DNA of 26,374 nt, taken from IMG/VR virus record IMGVR_UViG_3300028553_000141, positions 1 to 26,374 of that record; one strand, 5' to 3'. Made by a program: the position numbers and the translations under genes. A model generated the notes under the pieces. It did not search any database. It was not told the DNA's origin and worked only from the letters and a program-made list of their open reading frames with translations. This stretch comes from a virus. The number at the start of each line of letters is the position of its first letter. Positions within the stretch are counted from its first letter, which is position 1. Shown piece by piece: positions 1 through 7,307 of the stretch.

Positions 1-455
1 CTTACATCACCAGAAACTTCAGTTTCACCGGTGGTTTCTACATCAGCTTGATCCCCTTCAGGACCGGCTGTGATACCCAAATCAAGGGCGTCATCTTTCA
101 TTACATCTTCAAAAAGTTTATCGAATACTGATTTGCTCATAAAAGTATTTATATTCTCTTTAACGCTTTTTCCAGTGTTTTGTGAAAATTTCCTGGGTTC
201 AAACGCATTATTTTCTTTTGCCGTCTTTGGATCCAATATCTCTTTAACACCTTCTGCATGCTCAGGCCCTGAATCTTTATGAAAAAACGCTTTGGCTTCG
301 GTGCCATCCTTCTTAATTACAATCTTCTTATCCTTGGCCTCTGGAAAGGAATGTAAGTCTTTAACTGCTTTCTCTACAACAACTTCAGAATTTTTATTCA
401 TGAATTGCTCTCGGTAAATTACAGATATGTCTTTGATATAGTTTTTGTCGCTCAT
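1..455 (-). CDS. Partial hypothetical protein, possibly an acidic capsid-assembly/core protein
   Basis: The frame is open on the minus strand from an ATG at 455 to the left edge, so the C-terminus is missing; 151 codons are visible. It begins MSDKNYIKDISVIYRE. I chose this start because a perfect TATAAATA (467-460) lies 4 bases upstream; another in-frame Met lies at 401. The first ~105 residues are Lys/Glu-rich and hydrophilic. From the Met at 140 the sequence reads MSKSVFDKLFEDVM and then becomes acidic and Gly/Thr-rich. No signal peptide, membrane segment or Cys is seen. I do not recognise the family with certainty. An acidic protein beside the terminase and tail genes could be a prohead core/scaffold component (T4 gp67/gp68 type), but that is inference. 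An internal start at 140 may give a second, shorter product. Confidence 0.7.
   Translation of the reverse strand, partial: MSDKNYIKDISVIYREQFMNKNSEVVVEKAVKDLHSFPEAKDKKIVIKKDGTEAKAFFHKDSGPEHAEGVKEILDPKTAKENNAFEPRKFSQNTGKSVKENINTFMSKSVFDKLFEDVMKDDALDLGITAGPEGDQADVETTGETEVSGDV
146..153 (-). promoter_or_regulatory. Perfect late-promoter motif inside the minus-strand gene
   Basis: The minus strand reads TATAAATA, then CTTTT, then an in-frame ATG (140-138). The spacing matches the other start-adjacent late motifs here, so it may drive a shorter nested product beginning MSKSVFDK. It lies within coding sequence, so chance cannot be excluded. Confidence 0.5.
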
Positions 456-459
456 GTGT

Positions 460-467
460 TATTTATA
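460..467 (-). promoter_or_regulatory. T4-type late promoter for the 1-455 gene
   Basis: The minus strand reads TATAAATA, then ACAC, then ATG at 455. With the T4 late geometry (motif at about -13 to -6) transcription would begin at the ATG, giving a leaderless message. Confidence 0.75.
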
Positions 468-472
468 TCTTT

Positions 473-480
473 ACTAAGTA
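473..480 (+). promoter_or_regulatory. Weak late-promoter variant before the terminase gene
   Basis: ACTAAGTA matches TATAAATA at 5 of 8 positions and lies exactly 5 bases before the chosen terminase ATG at 486. The same spacing is seen at the stronger sites. It is a tentative call that rests mainly on position. Confidence 0.35.
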
Positions 481-485
481 TTATT

Positions 486-2207
486 ATGGAAGACAAGGAG
501 AAGTATTATCTCGGCAACAACAAACTGCCTACTAGGGAAACAAAACACGAGTATACCCCCGAGATGATCAATGAGTTGAAGAAATGCAGAAAAAATATTT
601 TACATTTTGCGGAAAATCATTTTTACATTGTTAATCTAGACAGGGGAAAGGAAAAAATAAACCTACACCCTTGCCAGAAGAGAGTGCTCAGAGGTTTGAG
701 AGATAACCGATTCGTAATCTTGTTATCATCGCGTCAAGCTGGAAAAACTACCATGATGACAATCTATGCACTCTGGATTGCATGTTTCTCAGAAGATCAA
801 AGATTGTTGATTGTAGCTAACAAAGAGCAAACTGCTAAAAACATTTTCAAAAGAATTAGAACTGCCTATGAGATGTTGCCTAATTTCTTGAAACCTGGTG
901 TGGTTGAATATGGACAGACCAGCATGACACTCACAAATGGCAGCAGCATTGGCATCAGCACTACCAGCAGTGATGCAGGCAGAGGAGAATCTGTAAATGT
1001 GACCGTGCTTGATGAGTTGGCATTTATTGACAATCATATTGTGGAAAAATTCTGGGAATCAGTTTACCCAATTATTAGTAGCTCAAAAAAGAGCAAAATA
1101 TTCATAGCAAGCACTCCCAATGGTACAGAGAATTTATTCTACAGGCTGTACCAAGGTGCAATAGATAGTACCAATAATTGGAAAGCTGAAAGGATTGATT
1201 GGTGGGAGATACCCGGGAGAGATGAGGCATGGAAACAAGACACAATCAGAACCCTGGGCAGCACAGAAGCATTTGCGCAAGAATTTGGTAATGAATTCAT
1301 AGCAAGTGGTGAAACGTCGCTCAATGAAGAACATTACAATGAAATGCTGAAAGGTATAAAAGACCCTGAATATGTTTTCGATGAAGGTCATTACAAAATA
1401 TGGGAAGAGCCAAAAGATGGGAGAATATATACAGTTGGCGTGGACATTTGTGAAGGTGTGGGTGAAGCTGCTAGTGTGGTGCAAATTCTAGATATAACTG
1501 ATTTGTCCAACATAGAGCAAGTTGCAACATACCATAACAAAGACATTATCCCATATCAATTCACTGCAAAATTATTAGAAATTCTAGCTCAGTGGGGCAA
1601 TCCTCCTGTATTAATAGAAAGGAACAATTGTGGTGCCCAGGTTGTGGAACAGTTGAAATTTACTCACGGTTATGAAAATATTGTAACTTGGGGTGCCAAA
1701 GCTGCACACATTGTAGAGAAGAAGAAAGTTGGTATTCTTGCACATACTAACACAAAGTATAGAGGTGTTACCAATATGAGATATTGGACCAATGAAATAA
1801 AAGTGGTTAAATTGAGAGACATAGACACTCTTCGCGAATTAAAAAACTTTGTAAGATTTCCTAACAACACTTGGGGTGCAAGACCTGGTACAGACAGTTG
1901 GGATGACAGGGTGATGTCATTAATATGGGCATTGATAATTTTAGAGAATGAAATTTGTACCAGATATTTTGATATTGAAAAACTGGATGATTATAACAAA
2001 CCTATGATCATAAGACAATTGGACTATAATTCCTCCAGAGTCATAAGCCCGGTAGGTAGCTATTTGAATGAAAGAGATCCAACACCTAGTGCGTTACCAG
2101 CTGTGTTTGACAACAAGACCATGGATGAGGTGAACACCACACCAATGCTGCAAGATATTTCTGACCTTACCAATATGGGGTATGTACCTTTGGACCATTA
2201 TAAATAA
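486..2207 (+). CDS. 17: Terminase large subunit (T4 gp17-like)
   Basis: This is the ATP-driven DNA packaging motor and headful nuclease, which docks on the portal. The product is 573 aa; T4 gp17 is 610. N-terminal ATPase: Walker A SRQAGKTT at residues 82-89, Walker B with VLDE ending at D176-E177, and coupling motif ASTPNG at 208-213. C-terminal RNase H-like nuclease: acidic residues D320 (GVDICEG), E378 (LIERNN) and D473/D474 (SWDDR). I chose the start at 486 rather than the in-frame ATG at 405, because the extra 27 residues are hydrophobic, unlike gp17, and would overlap the divergent gene and its promoter. A weak late motif sits 5 bases upstream. The stop codon TAA is part of the TATAAATA that serves the next gene. 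Confidence 0.96.
   Translation: MEDKEKYYLGNNKLPTRETKHEYTPEMINELKKCRKNILHFAENHFYIVNLDRGKEKINLHPCQKRVLRGLRDNRFVILLSSRQAGKTTMMTIYALWIACFSEDQRLLIVANKEQTAKNIFKRIRTAYEMLPNFLKPGVVEYGQTSMTLTNGSSIGISTTSSDAGRGESVNVTVLDELAFIDNHIVEKFWESVYPIISSSKKSKIFIASTPNGTENLFYRLYQGAIDSTNNWKAERIDWWEIPGRDEAWKQDTIRTLGSTEAFAQEFGNEFIASGETSLNEEHYNEMLKGIKDPEYVFDEGHYKIWEEPKDGRIYTVGVDICEGVGEAASVVQILDITDLSNIEQVATYHNKDIIPYQFTAKLLEILAQWGNPPVLIERNNCGAQVVEQLKFTHGYENIVTWGAKAAHIVEKKKVGILAHTNTKYRGVTNMRYWTNEIKVVKLRDIDTLRELKNFVRFPNNTWGARPGTDSWDDRVMSLIWALIILENEICTRYFDIEKLDDYNKPMIIRQLDYNSSRVISPVGSYLNERDPTPSALPAVFDNKTMDEVNTTPMLQDISDLTNMGYVPLDHYK
2199..2206 (+). promoter_or_regulatory. T4-type late promoter overlapping the terminase stop codon
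   Basis: A perfect TATAAATA is followed by AACT and the ATG at 2211. It shares bases with the terminase's final codons (TAT AAA TAA). The predicted transcription start falls at the ATG. Confidence 0.75.
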
Positions 2208-2210
2208 ACT

Positions 2211-2810
2211 ATGGTCACACCAACAGATCAAACACCAGTAAATCAGACACCTGTAATACAGAGTCCTTTTAATAAGCAGCGCAAAGATAAGTTTTTATTG
2301 GTTTTAACTATACCAGAAATATTAAGAGATGATATTAATAAACTAGGTAAAAAGTATGGAACAGTAAATTTTGATTCATTGCAGTTCAGTGTTTATGGTG
2401 CAGTGGTACCAGCATTGGTAGTGCCTTCTGTCTCCTTATCATATGCCGGTCAAACAACCAAAATAACTTCTTACGCCAGACCGGAATGTCCTTGTTTGGT
2501 TGTTAATTTTACTGTTGATAATATGTTTAATAATTATTTTGTCATTTACAAATGGCTAGATATACTTAATAATGAAACACAAAGCTTTTATAATGCCAAT
2601 AAGCCTGGAGATGAGGGCAAATTAAACAGATATCAGACCAACGTAACAATATATGGTTTGGACGAATATAATAACAAGGTAGCAAGATTTAATTATCTAA
2701 AAGCATTCCCAGTTAGATTGGATGGAATAACTTATAATGAACGCGATCCTAGTGAAATGCAATCAACTTTTGAATTCGGTTACTCTCAGTGGACAATGGA
2801 ATTGCTATAA
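2211..2810 (+). CDS. Tail-tube-fold virion protein (gp19 superfamily-like paralog)
   Basis: A 199 aa protein with a Pro/Gln/Thr-rich N-terminal tail (about 1-25) and then a beta-rich domain. The pattern of a VPALVVPSVSL strand, a FTVDNMF strand, an IYKWLDIL helix, and a terminal STFEFGYSQW strand resembles the gp19/gp54 tail-tube fold. It sits between the terminase and the sheath, whereas the more typical gp19 lies just after the sheath. It could be a second tube subunit, a tube-end or adaptor ring, or a tail terminator; the sequence alone does not decide. The gene starts 3 bases after the terminase stop, 4 bases past a perfect late motif, with no Shine-Dalgarno site. Its own stop codon TAA is embedded in another TATAAATA (2806-2813). 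Confidence 0.65.
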   Translation: MVTPTDQTPVNQTPVIQSPFNKQRKDKFLLVLTIPEILRDDINKLGKKYGTVNFDSLQFSVYGAVVPALVVPSVSLSYAGQTTKITSYARPECPCLVVNFTVDNMFNNYFVIYKWLDILNNETQSFYNANKPGDEGKLNRYQTNVTIYGLDEYNNKVARFNYLKAFPVRLDGITYNERDPSEMQSTFEFGYSQWTMELL

Positions 2811-2813
2811 ATA
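2806..2813 (+). promoter_or_regulatory. T4-type late promoter for the sheath gene, with leader
   Basis: A perfect TATAAATA overlaps the TAA stop of the preceding gene. Transcription would start near 2819, leaving about 83 bases before the sheath ATG at 2902. Unlike most sites here, it makes a real 5' leader. Confidence 0.65.
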
Positions 2814-2848
2814 CTTTGACAAGTCTGTACAAAAGTATGCCAAGGAAC

Positions 2849-2856
2849 AATAAATA
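2849..2856 (+). promoter_or_regulatory. Second late-promoter-like motif before the sheath
   Basis: AATAAATA (7 of 8 matches to TATAAATA) lies 8 bases before the ATG of a 10-codon micro-ORF at 2865. The predicted start is near 2862. Confidence 0.45.
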
Positions 2857-2864
2857 AAACTGAT

Positions 2865-2897
2865 ATGACTACCAATTTTTCGGAGGTTTCAAAGTAA
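2865..2897 (+). CDS. Possible 10-codon leader peptide before the sheath gene
   Basis: ATG at 2865 opens MTTNFSEVSK and stops with TAA at 2895-2897, four bases before the sheath ATG at 2902. A late-like AATAAATA lies 8 bases upstream. The micro-ORF contains a strong GGAGG (2882-2886), which is 15 bases from the sheath ATG, too far for ideal direct use. Translating the micro-ORF could deliver ribosomes to the sheath start by coupling. It is too short for homology support, so it may be chance. Confidence 0.3.
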   Translation: MTTNFSEVSK

Positions 2898-2901
2898 TTT
2901 T

Positions 2902-5766
2902 ATGGCAAGAACAATTCAAAGCCCCGGAGTAGAGATACGTGAGGTTGATTTGTCGCTCAGAGGAGTCACTAGTCAGGGCACATCCATTCTTATCACCGGT
3001 TTCTCCAATCAAGGCCCCATAGATGAAATCATTCAACCAACAAGTCTGAGTGAGTTTGAACAAATTTATGGTTCACCAACCAACGCTGCAGAGAGATATT
3101 TTTACCACACAGTAAAGGCTGCATTTCAATCCCCTTCACAACTGTTAGTATCTCGTTTACCTTATGGTGTGGCATTGGGAGAAGGATTTGATCAATGGAA
3201 ATATAGTGCATTAGTTTATCCAGTTGTATCTTACAATAATGCCAGTGATACTGCAGCAGTATCTGCAGGCAAGCAAGTTGTAACCCTTACCAACACCATT
3301 GGTGATTATTCTGCATATGGTGTGTCTCTTGCATCAACACTTTCTGGCTCTGGTTTCCTCATTGGATTGGCCAGTGGCACTGTTTATGATTTCGGATATG
3401 CCATCAATGGCAACACTCCAGTATTTCACGGTATTGCATCATCCTTGAGTGCTACCATTGTTATTGACGATAGCATGACACCGCAACAGCTGTTATCACG
3501 CACTCTGAGTGCCATTGACAACACCATCAACGGTGGCTTGACATCAATAGGCACATACAACACCACAACCTCTGCATTCAATGTGCAGATCACCAACACG
3601 GTGGGTGGTGCAGTTGCGACAGCACCAGTAACATATGCAGCATATGCAGGTGTAGGGTCAACACAATTTGCCATATCATACACACCAGGCACAAATGCCA
3701 TTGCCGCAGTTTCTGGTGGTGTTGTTAGCAGTCTGTCGGCAGCAACAACTTATTTCTTTGGCACACCAACGCACATAGAATTGAGCGTCGAACAATATCA
3801 AGAGTTGCTCAATAACAATGTCAATTGGTCTGCTACACCATCAGTAACAAGCAAGAACACACCATATACCTACAACACATTGGGCGAGTCTGGGTTCATT
3901 GTTCTCAACAAATCTCAGACCACAATCAATTCCAAGTTTGAAGGATATTATATTGGTATAACAGATAACAATAACAATAATCCTGCAACACCATTTGATG
4001 GCATTCTCAATATAAACACACTTGCTTCTAATGCAGATTCAAACAGCTATATTGAAATTCCGCGTGCCAGGTTGAACTTCCCACTCAGTGCATCAAAGTT
4101 TGGTGATGGCTCCAGTATCAGTGAAGTGCAAGAGAATATATCCAAGTTTGATATCAGTTCACGCATATTTGATGATACAGTGTTATTTGGATTGTACAAG
4201 TTGCGTCAAAGTGTTTTCTCACCTGATGTGATTGCTCTTGATTATATTGCATCTGAAACTTATGCAGGTTCACTTGATTTTCATCGTCAAATTGCTGATC
4301 AGAATGGTGGCCCAGCAATTAGCTTCTACTTGGGCCAGCAGCAAGCCAGCTCGCCCAATGTCAATACAATTGTGAATCCTTTCTTGAATGATCGCTATGA
4401 CAATACATGGCTCAATGATGATGGTGTGCCTTCTAGGAAAGTAAGATTCCTTTCAGATAGATTGGCGTTGCCGTTCAATGTGCAGGGCTTCACAGATAAT
4501 GCCACGTCTTATAGCACAAGAGTTGGTGCACCATCAGCAGTAGTGGGCACATTACTGACCCAAATGGGCACAACAAATGCATTGTTCCCAATTGGTGTGT
4601 ACAATGACACTGTGGCAACCAACAAAGACATTGGAAACTTGCCTGATAAGCTTGAGAGAGTGTTTGAGCTGGTAGAAAATCCTGATCTGTATCCCATCAG
4701 TGTTGCATGTGAAGCAGGTCTTGGAACCATCTATGTTAATGCAGTTGAAAGAACATTGGCTGGTGGTCTTCCGCTTTCTGGCACAGGTCCATTCATTGAT
4801 TCAGAACCTTTAAATGCCCTCAGTGCATGGTACACCACCAACAGTGAAGAGCTGTCTGATGAAGGTCTGCGCTTAAGAGCCAATTACAATGCAGTTGCTA
4901 GTGTGTTTGTAAACCAAGCACAAAACCAACGCAAAGACTTCATGGTAATATTGGATCCTATCAGAAACATATTTGTGCAGGGTGATAATGCCAAGGTGAT
5001 AAACAGCAAGAAACTTTTTGGACCTAATGCTGGTGAGGCACCCAATCCAACTGCTCCTGGATTTGTTTCAACTAATTTCAGTCAGCACATCTACTGGCCA
5101 TTGAGACATCAGTTTGGCATAACAGATACTAGCTATGCAGCAATATATGCAAACTGTGCACAAGTACTTGACAATGTGACAAATCGTCAAATATGGGTGC
5201 CGTTCAGCGGCTTTGCAGCGGCAGCAATGGGCAACACTGATGCTAACTTCCAACCATGGTTTGCACCAGCAGGCTTTACACGTGGTGTGTTGTTGGGTGT
5301 GAATGATCTGGGTGTATATCCCAAGCAGAAGCAACGCGATCAACTTTACAAGATCAGTCTCAACCCAGTCACATTCTTCCCTGTGGAAGGGTTTGTAATA
5401 TATGGTCAAAAGACTGCCCTCAAGAAACCCAGCGCATTTGATCGCATCAATGTGCGTAGATTGTTCTTGACTCTGGAGACATTGACTCGCAATACAGTGA
5501 AATACTTTGTATTCGAACCAAACACACTCTTCACACGCACACAGGTTATCAACACATTGACACCCATCTTTGAGAATGCTAAAAATACAGATGGCGTCTA
5601 TGATTACTTGATCATATGCGATGAACGCAATAACACACCTGATGTTATTGATAATAATGAGCTCAAAGTGGATCTGTACCTGAAACCAGTACGTACTGCT
5701 GAGTTCATCTTGGTGAGCTTTTATGCAACCCGCACTAGTCAAAACTTCCAGGAGCTCCTAGCGTAA
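2902..5766 (+). CDS. 18: Contractile tail sheath protein (T4 gp18-like)
   Basis: Subunit of the contractile sheath around the tail tube. The N-terminus (MARTIQSPGVEIREVD) is the classic sheath opening, and the C-terminal domain from about residue 790 has the conserved NPVTFFPVEGFVIYGQKT and INVRRLFLTLE segments. At 954 aa it is much longer than T4 gp18 (659). The extra length includes a Ser/Thr/Gly/Ala/Val-rich beta-type stretch at about residues 107-287, probably a surface-exposed domain. Base composition differs from the neighbours: sampled lines run at about 43-53% GC against mid-30s elsewhere, across the gene and not only in the insertion, which suits codon selection in a very highly expressed gene. 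The start is fixed by the conserved N-terminus; two upstream late motifs and a micro-ORF may control it. Confidence 0.96.
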   Translation: MARTIQSPGVEIREVDLSLRGVTSQGTSILITGFSNQGPIDEIIQPTSLSEFEQIYGSPTNAAERYFYHTVKAAFQSPSQLLVSRLPYGVALGEGFDQWKYSALVYPVVSYNNASDTAAVSAGKQVVTLTNTIGDYSAYGVSLASTLSGSGFLIGLASGTVYDFGYAINGNTPVFHGIASSLSATIVIDDSMTPQQLLSRTLSAIDNTINGGLTSIGTYNTTTSAFNVQITNTVGGAVATAPVTYAAYAGVGSTQFAISYTPGTNAIAAVSGGVVSSLSAATTYFFGTPTHIELSVEQYQELLNNNVNWSATPSVTSKNTPYTYNTLGESGFIVLNKSQTTINSKFEGYYIGITDNNNNNPATPFDGILNINTLASNADSNSYIEIPRARLNFPLSASKFGDGSSISEVQENISKFDISSRIFDDTVLFGLYKLRQSVFSPDVIALDYIASETYAGSLDFHRQIADQNGGPAISFYLGQQQASSPNVNTIVNPFLNDRYDNTWLNDDGVPSRKVRFLSDRLALPFNVQGFTDNATSYSTRVGAPSAVVGTLLTQMGTTNALFPIGVYNDTVATNKDIGNLPDKLERVFELVENPDLYPISVACEAGLGTIYVNAVERTLAGGLPLSGTGPFIDSEPLNALSAWYTTNSEELSDEGLRLRANYNAVASVFVNQAQNQRKDFMVILDPIRNIFVQGDNAKVINSKKLFGPNAGEAPNPTAPGFVSTNFSQHIYWPLRHQFGITDTSYAAIYANCAQVLDNVTNRQIWVPFSGFAAAAMGNTDANFQPWFAPAGFTRGVLLGVNDLGVYPKQKQRDQLYKISLNPVTFFPVEGFVIYGQKTALKKPSAFDRINVRRLFLTLETLTRNTVKYFVFEPNTLFTRTQVINTLTPIFENAKNTDGVYDYLIICDERNNTPDVIDNNELKVDLYLKPVRTAEFILVSFYATRTSQNFQELLA

Positions 5767-5769
5767 AGG

Positions 5770-5781
5770 AATAAATAAATA
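5770..5781 (+). promoter_or_regulatory. Late-promoter-like motif before the tube gene
   Basis: Two overlapping AATAAATA copies (5770-5777 and 5774-5781) lie 7 and 3 bases before the ATG at 5785. The predicted start is at or within a few bases of the ATG, and there is no Shine-Dalgarno site at usable spacing. Confidence 0.5.
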
Positions 5782-5784
5782 ACC

Positions 5785-6327
5785 ATGCCCGCCATAAAAC
5801 AAACCATAGCAGACTTTTATAGAATAGCAGCAGCACGCGACTTCCAGCGTGATATTCACTTCAGAGTGCTTAGCATCTCTCCTGGCGGCTCAACTGTAAC
5901 GTTTGATGAAAACGATTTAGTATATGCAAGAGCAGCTACTCTACCAGCAAGAGCCATCAACATAAACGAGGTGAAATACATGGGATTAAACTTTAATATC
6001 CCTGGTGTTGCAACTTATCCTAATAGTAGCAATTACTCTTTGCAATTCTTTAATGATGCAAAGAACAACATTAGAACCAAGTTTGAAACTTGGACAAGAG
6101 ATACTTTCAATGATACCAATAGCACCGGCAATTACTTTACCCCCACACAATCCAGCACAATTGATTTGATTCAACTAGATAATCAATTGGAAAAAGTTGC
6201 ACAGTATCAATTGGTAGGTGTTAGTATAAAAGAAGTTGGTGACATCAAGTATGACTTCACCGGAGCCGGTGCACCAGTGAACTTCAATGTGGCCATGTCT
6301 TATCATTATTTTGTTAAGAAAGCTTAA
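5785..6327 (+). CDS. 19: Tail tube protein (T4 gp19-like)
   Basis: Major subunit of the inner tail tube through which DNA leaves. The product is 180 aa; T4 gp19 is 163. An N-terminal helix (IADFYRIAAARDFQRD) is followed by strand RVLSI, a LVYARAATLPARAI segment typical of the gp19 loop, GLNFNIPG, a NYSLQFFND strand, a KFETWTRDTF helix, and C-terminal strands ending NVAMSYHYF. It directly follows the sheath gene, as 19 follows 18 in T4. A late-like AATAAATA motif sits just upstream. High copy number is expected from its role. Confidence 0.9.
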   Translation: MPAIKQTIADFYRIAAARDFQRDIHFRVLSISPGGSTVTFDENDLVYARAATLPARAININEVKYMGLNFNIPGVATYPNSSNYSLQFFNDAKNNIRTKFETWTRDTFNDTNSTGNYFTPTQSSTIDLIQLDNQLEKVAQYQLVGVSIKEVGDIKYDFTGAGAPVNFNVAMSYHYFVKKA

Positions 6328-6346
6328 CTGTAATTTTGTAGTTTCT

Positions 6347-6354
6347 ATTAAATA
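6347..6354 (+). promoter_or_regulatory. Late-promoter variant before the gp54-like gene
   Basis: ATTAAATA (6 of 8) lies 5 bases before the ATG at 6360, the same spacing as the stronger sites. Confidence 0.45.
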
Positions 6355-6359
6355 TATAC

Positions 6360-7307
6360 ATGCCTGGTGGTCTAGGAAACCCTCTCACTGATGCCTTTAC
6401 TGGATTAACAAATAATCTTGTAGATATAGGCAGAGGCACCAATTCATTAACACAGCCTCAAATTACCGATTTATTTGGATTCAATATCCCTGGTGTACCA
6501 CTAATATCTACCAGAGACTACTTTTTGCTGCAAATGGAGAGTTGGCTGACTTCCATACCCACGCAAAGTCAATGGATAGCTATCATAGATTCATACCCTG
6601 CAGCACTAAACAATACATTGCTCCAAAATTTAGAAAGAACTGATGGTGCAAGAAAAGGTTACAATATAGACCAAGCTAAAACTGTCTTGACAAGCTTCCC
6701 TCTGCAAAAAGTAATAGGTTGTGTATTTGCCCAAGGTGTTGATATACCGCAAGAAGGCTTTGAAGTTAACAACATCAACATTGACAACAACAGAGGTTTC
6801 ATTCAAGGTGTTGCCGCAGGGGATAGATATGCATACAATCAAAACAGGCTCACTCTTACCTTTCTAGAAACCAATACCAGTTTCATAGATTTTGTTATAA
6901 GACCGTGGGTCATAATGGCCAGTCATTTTGGATTGGTGGCTCGCCCTGGAGATGTGCCTGGATCCAAAGATAAACTAAACATGAAATCGATAATTACTCT
7001 CATGTGTTATACCAGAAGTTATCAAAACATAAGCCAAATACCCAGAAAAGTATTTACATTTTACAATTGCGTACCACACGCCATAGTAGATCAGCCCTAT
7101 ACCTATGATAATGACAAAATAGCTAGTTACTCAACATATTGGACATATACCAATTATACTATTCAAAACAGCTTATACTTTCCATTGCCAGATATTATTA
7201 ATAGAGTTCAAGGAATAGTAAATGGTTCTAATATACCGCAAGTTTCACCTCTGCAAAATGCTGCACAAAATGGAACAAATATCTTTAATGCGGCTGGGTT
7301 CTTTTGA
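6360..7307 (+). CDS. 54: Baseplate tail-tube initiator-like protein (gp54-like)
   Basis: A 315 aa protein, close to T4 gp54 (320 aa), the baseplate protein on which tube polymerisation begins. The C-terminal half has the tube-like fold: LTLTFLETNTSF, FVIRPWVIMASHFG, KSIITLMCYTRSY, then VFTFYNCVPHAIVDQPYTYD and SYSTYWTYTNYTI. This matches the order in gp54 of a conserved in-plane strand, a substituted helix, and a 'gC.P' loop before the final strands. The N-terminal ~60 residues are Asn/Thr/Gly-rich. It follows the tube gene. The stop TGA (7305-7307) overlaps the next gene's ATG by one base. The gp54 call rests on remembered family pattern and context; a gp48-type assignment is the alternative. 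Confidence 0.7.
   Translation: MPGGLGNPLTDAFTGLTNNLVDIGRGTNSLTQPQITDLFGFNIPGVPLISTRDYFLLQMESWLTSIPTQSQWIAIIDSYPAALNNTLLQNLERTDGARKGYNIDQAKTVLTSFPLQKVIGCVFAQGVDIPQEGFEVNNINIDNNRGFIQGVAAGDRYAYNQNRLTLTFLETNTSFIDFVIRPWVIMASHFGLVARPGDVPGSKDKLNMKSIITLMCYTRSYQNISQIPRKVFTFYNCVPHAIVDQPYTYDNDKIASYSTYWTYTNYTIQNSLYFPLPDIINRVQGIVNGSNIPQVSPLQNAAQNGTNIFNAAGFF

Noticed and set aside
70-282. A 70-codon plus-strand open frame near the left edge
   Set aside because: It is opposite the minus-strand gene 1-455, which has a promoter at its start; the frame's composition looks like a reverse-strand shadow.
405-485. Earlier ATG giving the terminase 27 extra residues
   Set aside because: The extension is hydrophobic, unlike gp17, and overlaps the divergent gene's start and promoter. 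The ATG at 486 fits better.
2812-2837. Imperfect inverted repeat (TACTTT / AAAGTA) before the sheath gene
   Set aside because: The stem is short with a bulge, and its 5' arm lies before the predicted transcription start, so it would not form a transcript hairpin.
3966-3981. Short AAC/AAT repeat in the sheath gene coding for an Asn run
   Set aside because: It is a simple codon run in a surface loop, not a structural repeat.
5068-5742. A 224-codon minus-strand open frame opposite the sheath gene
   Set aside because: It is antisense to well-conserved sheath coding sequence, Cys/Ile-rich in an unnatural way, with no promoter motif or start signal.
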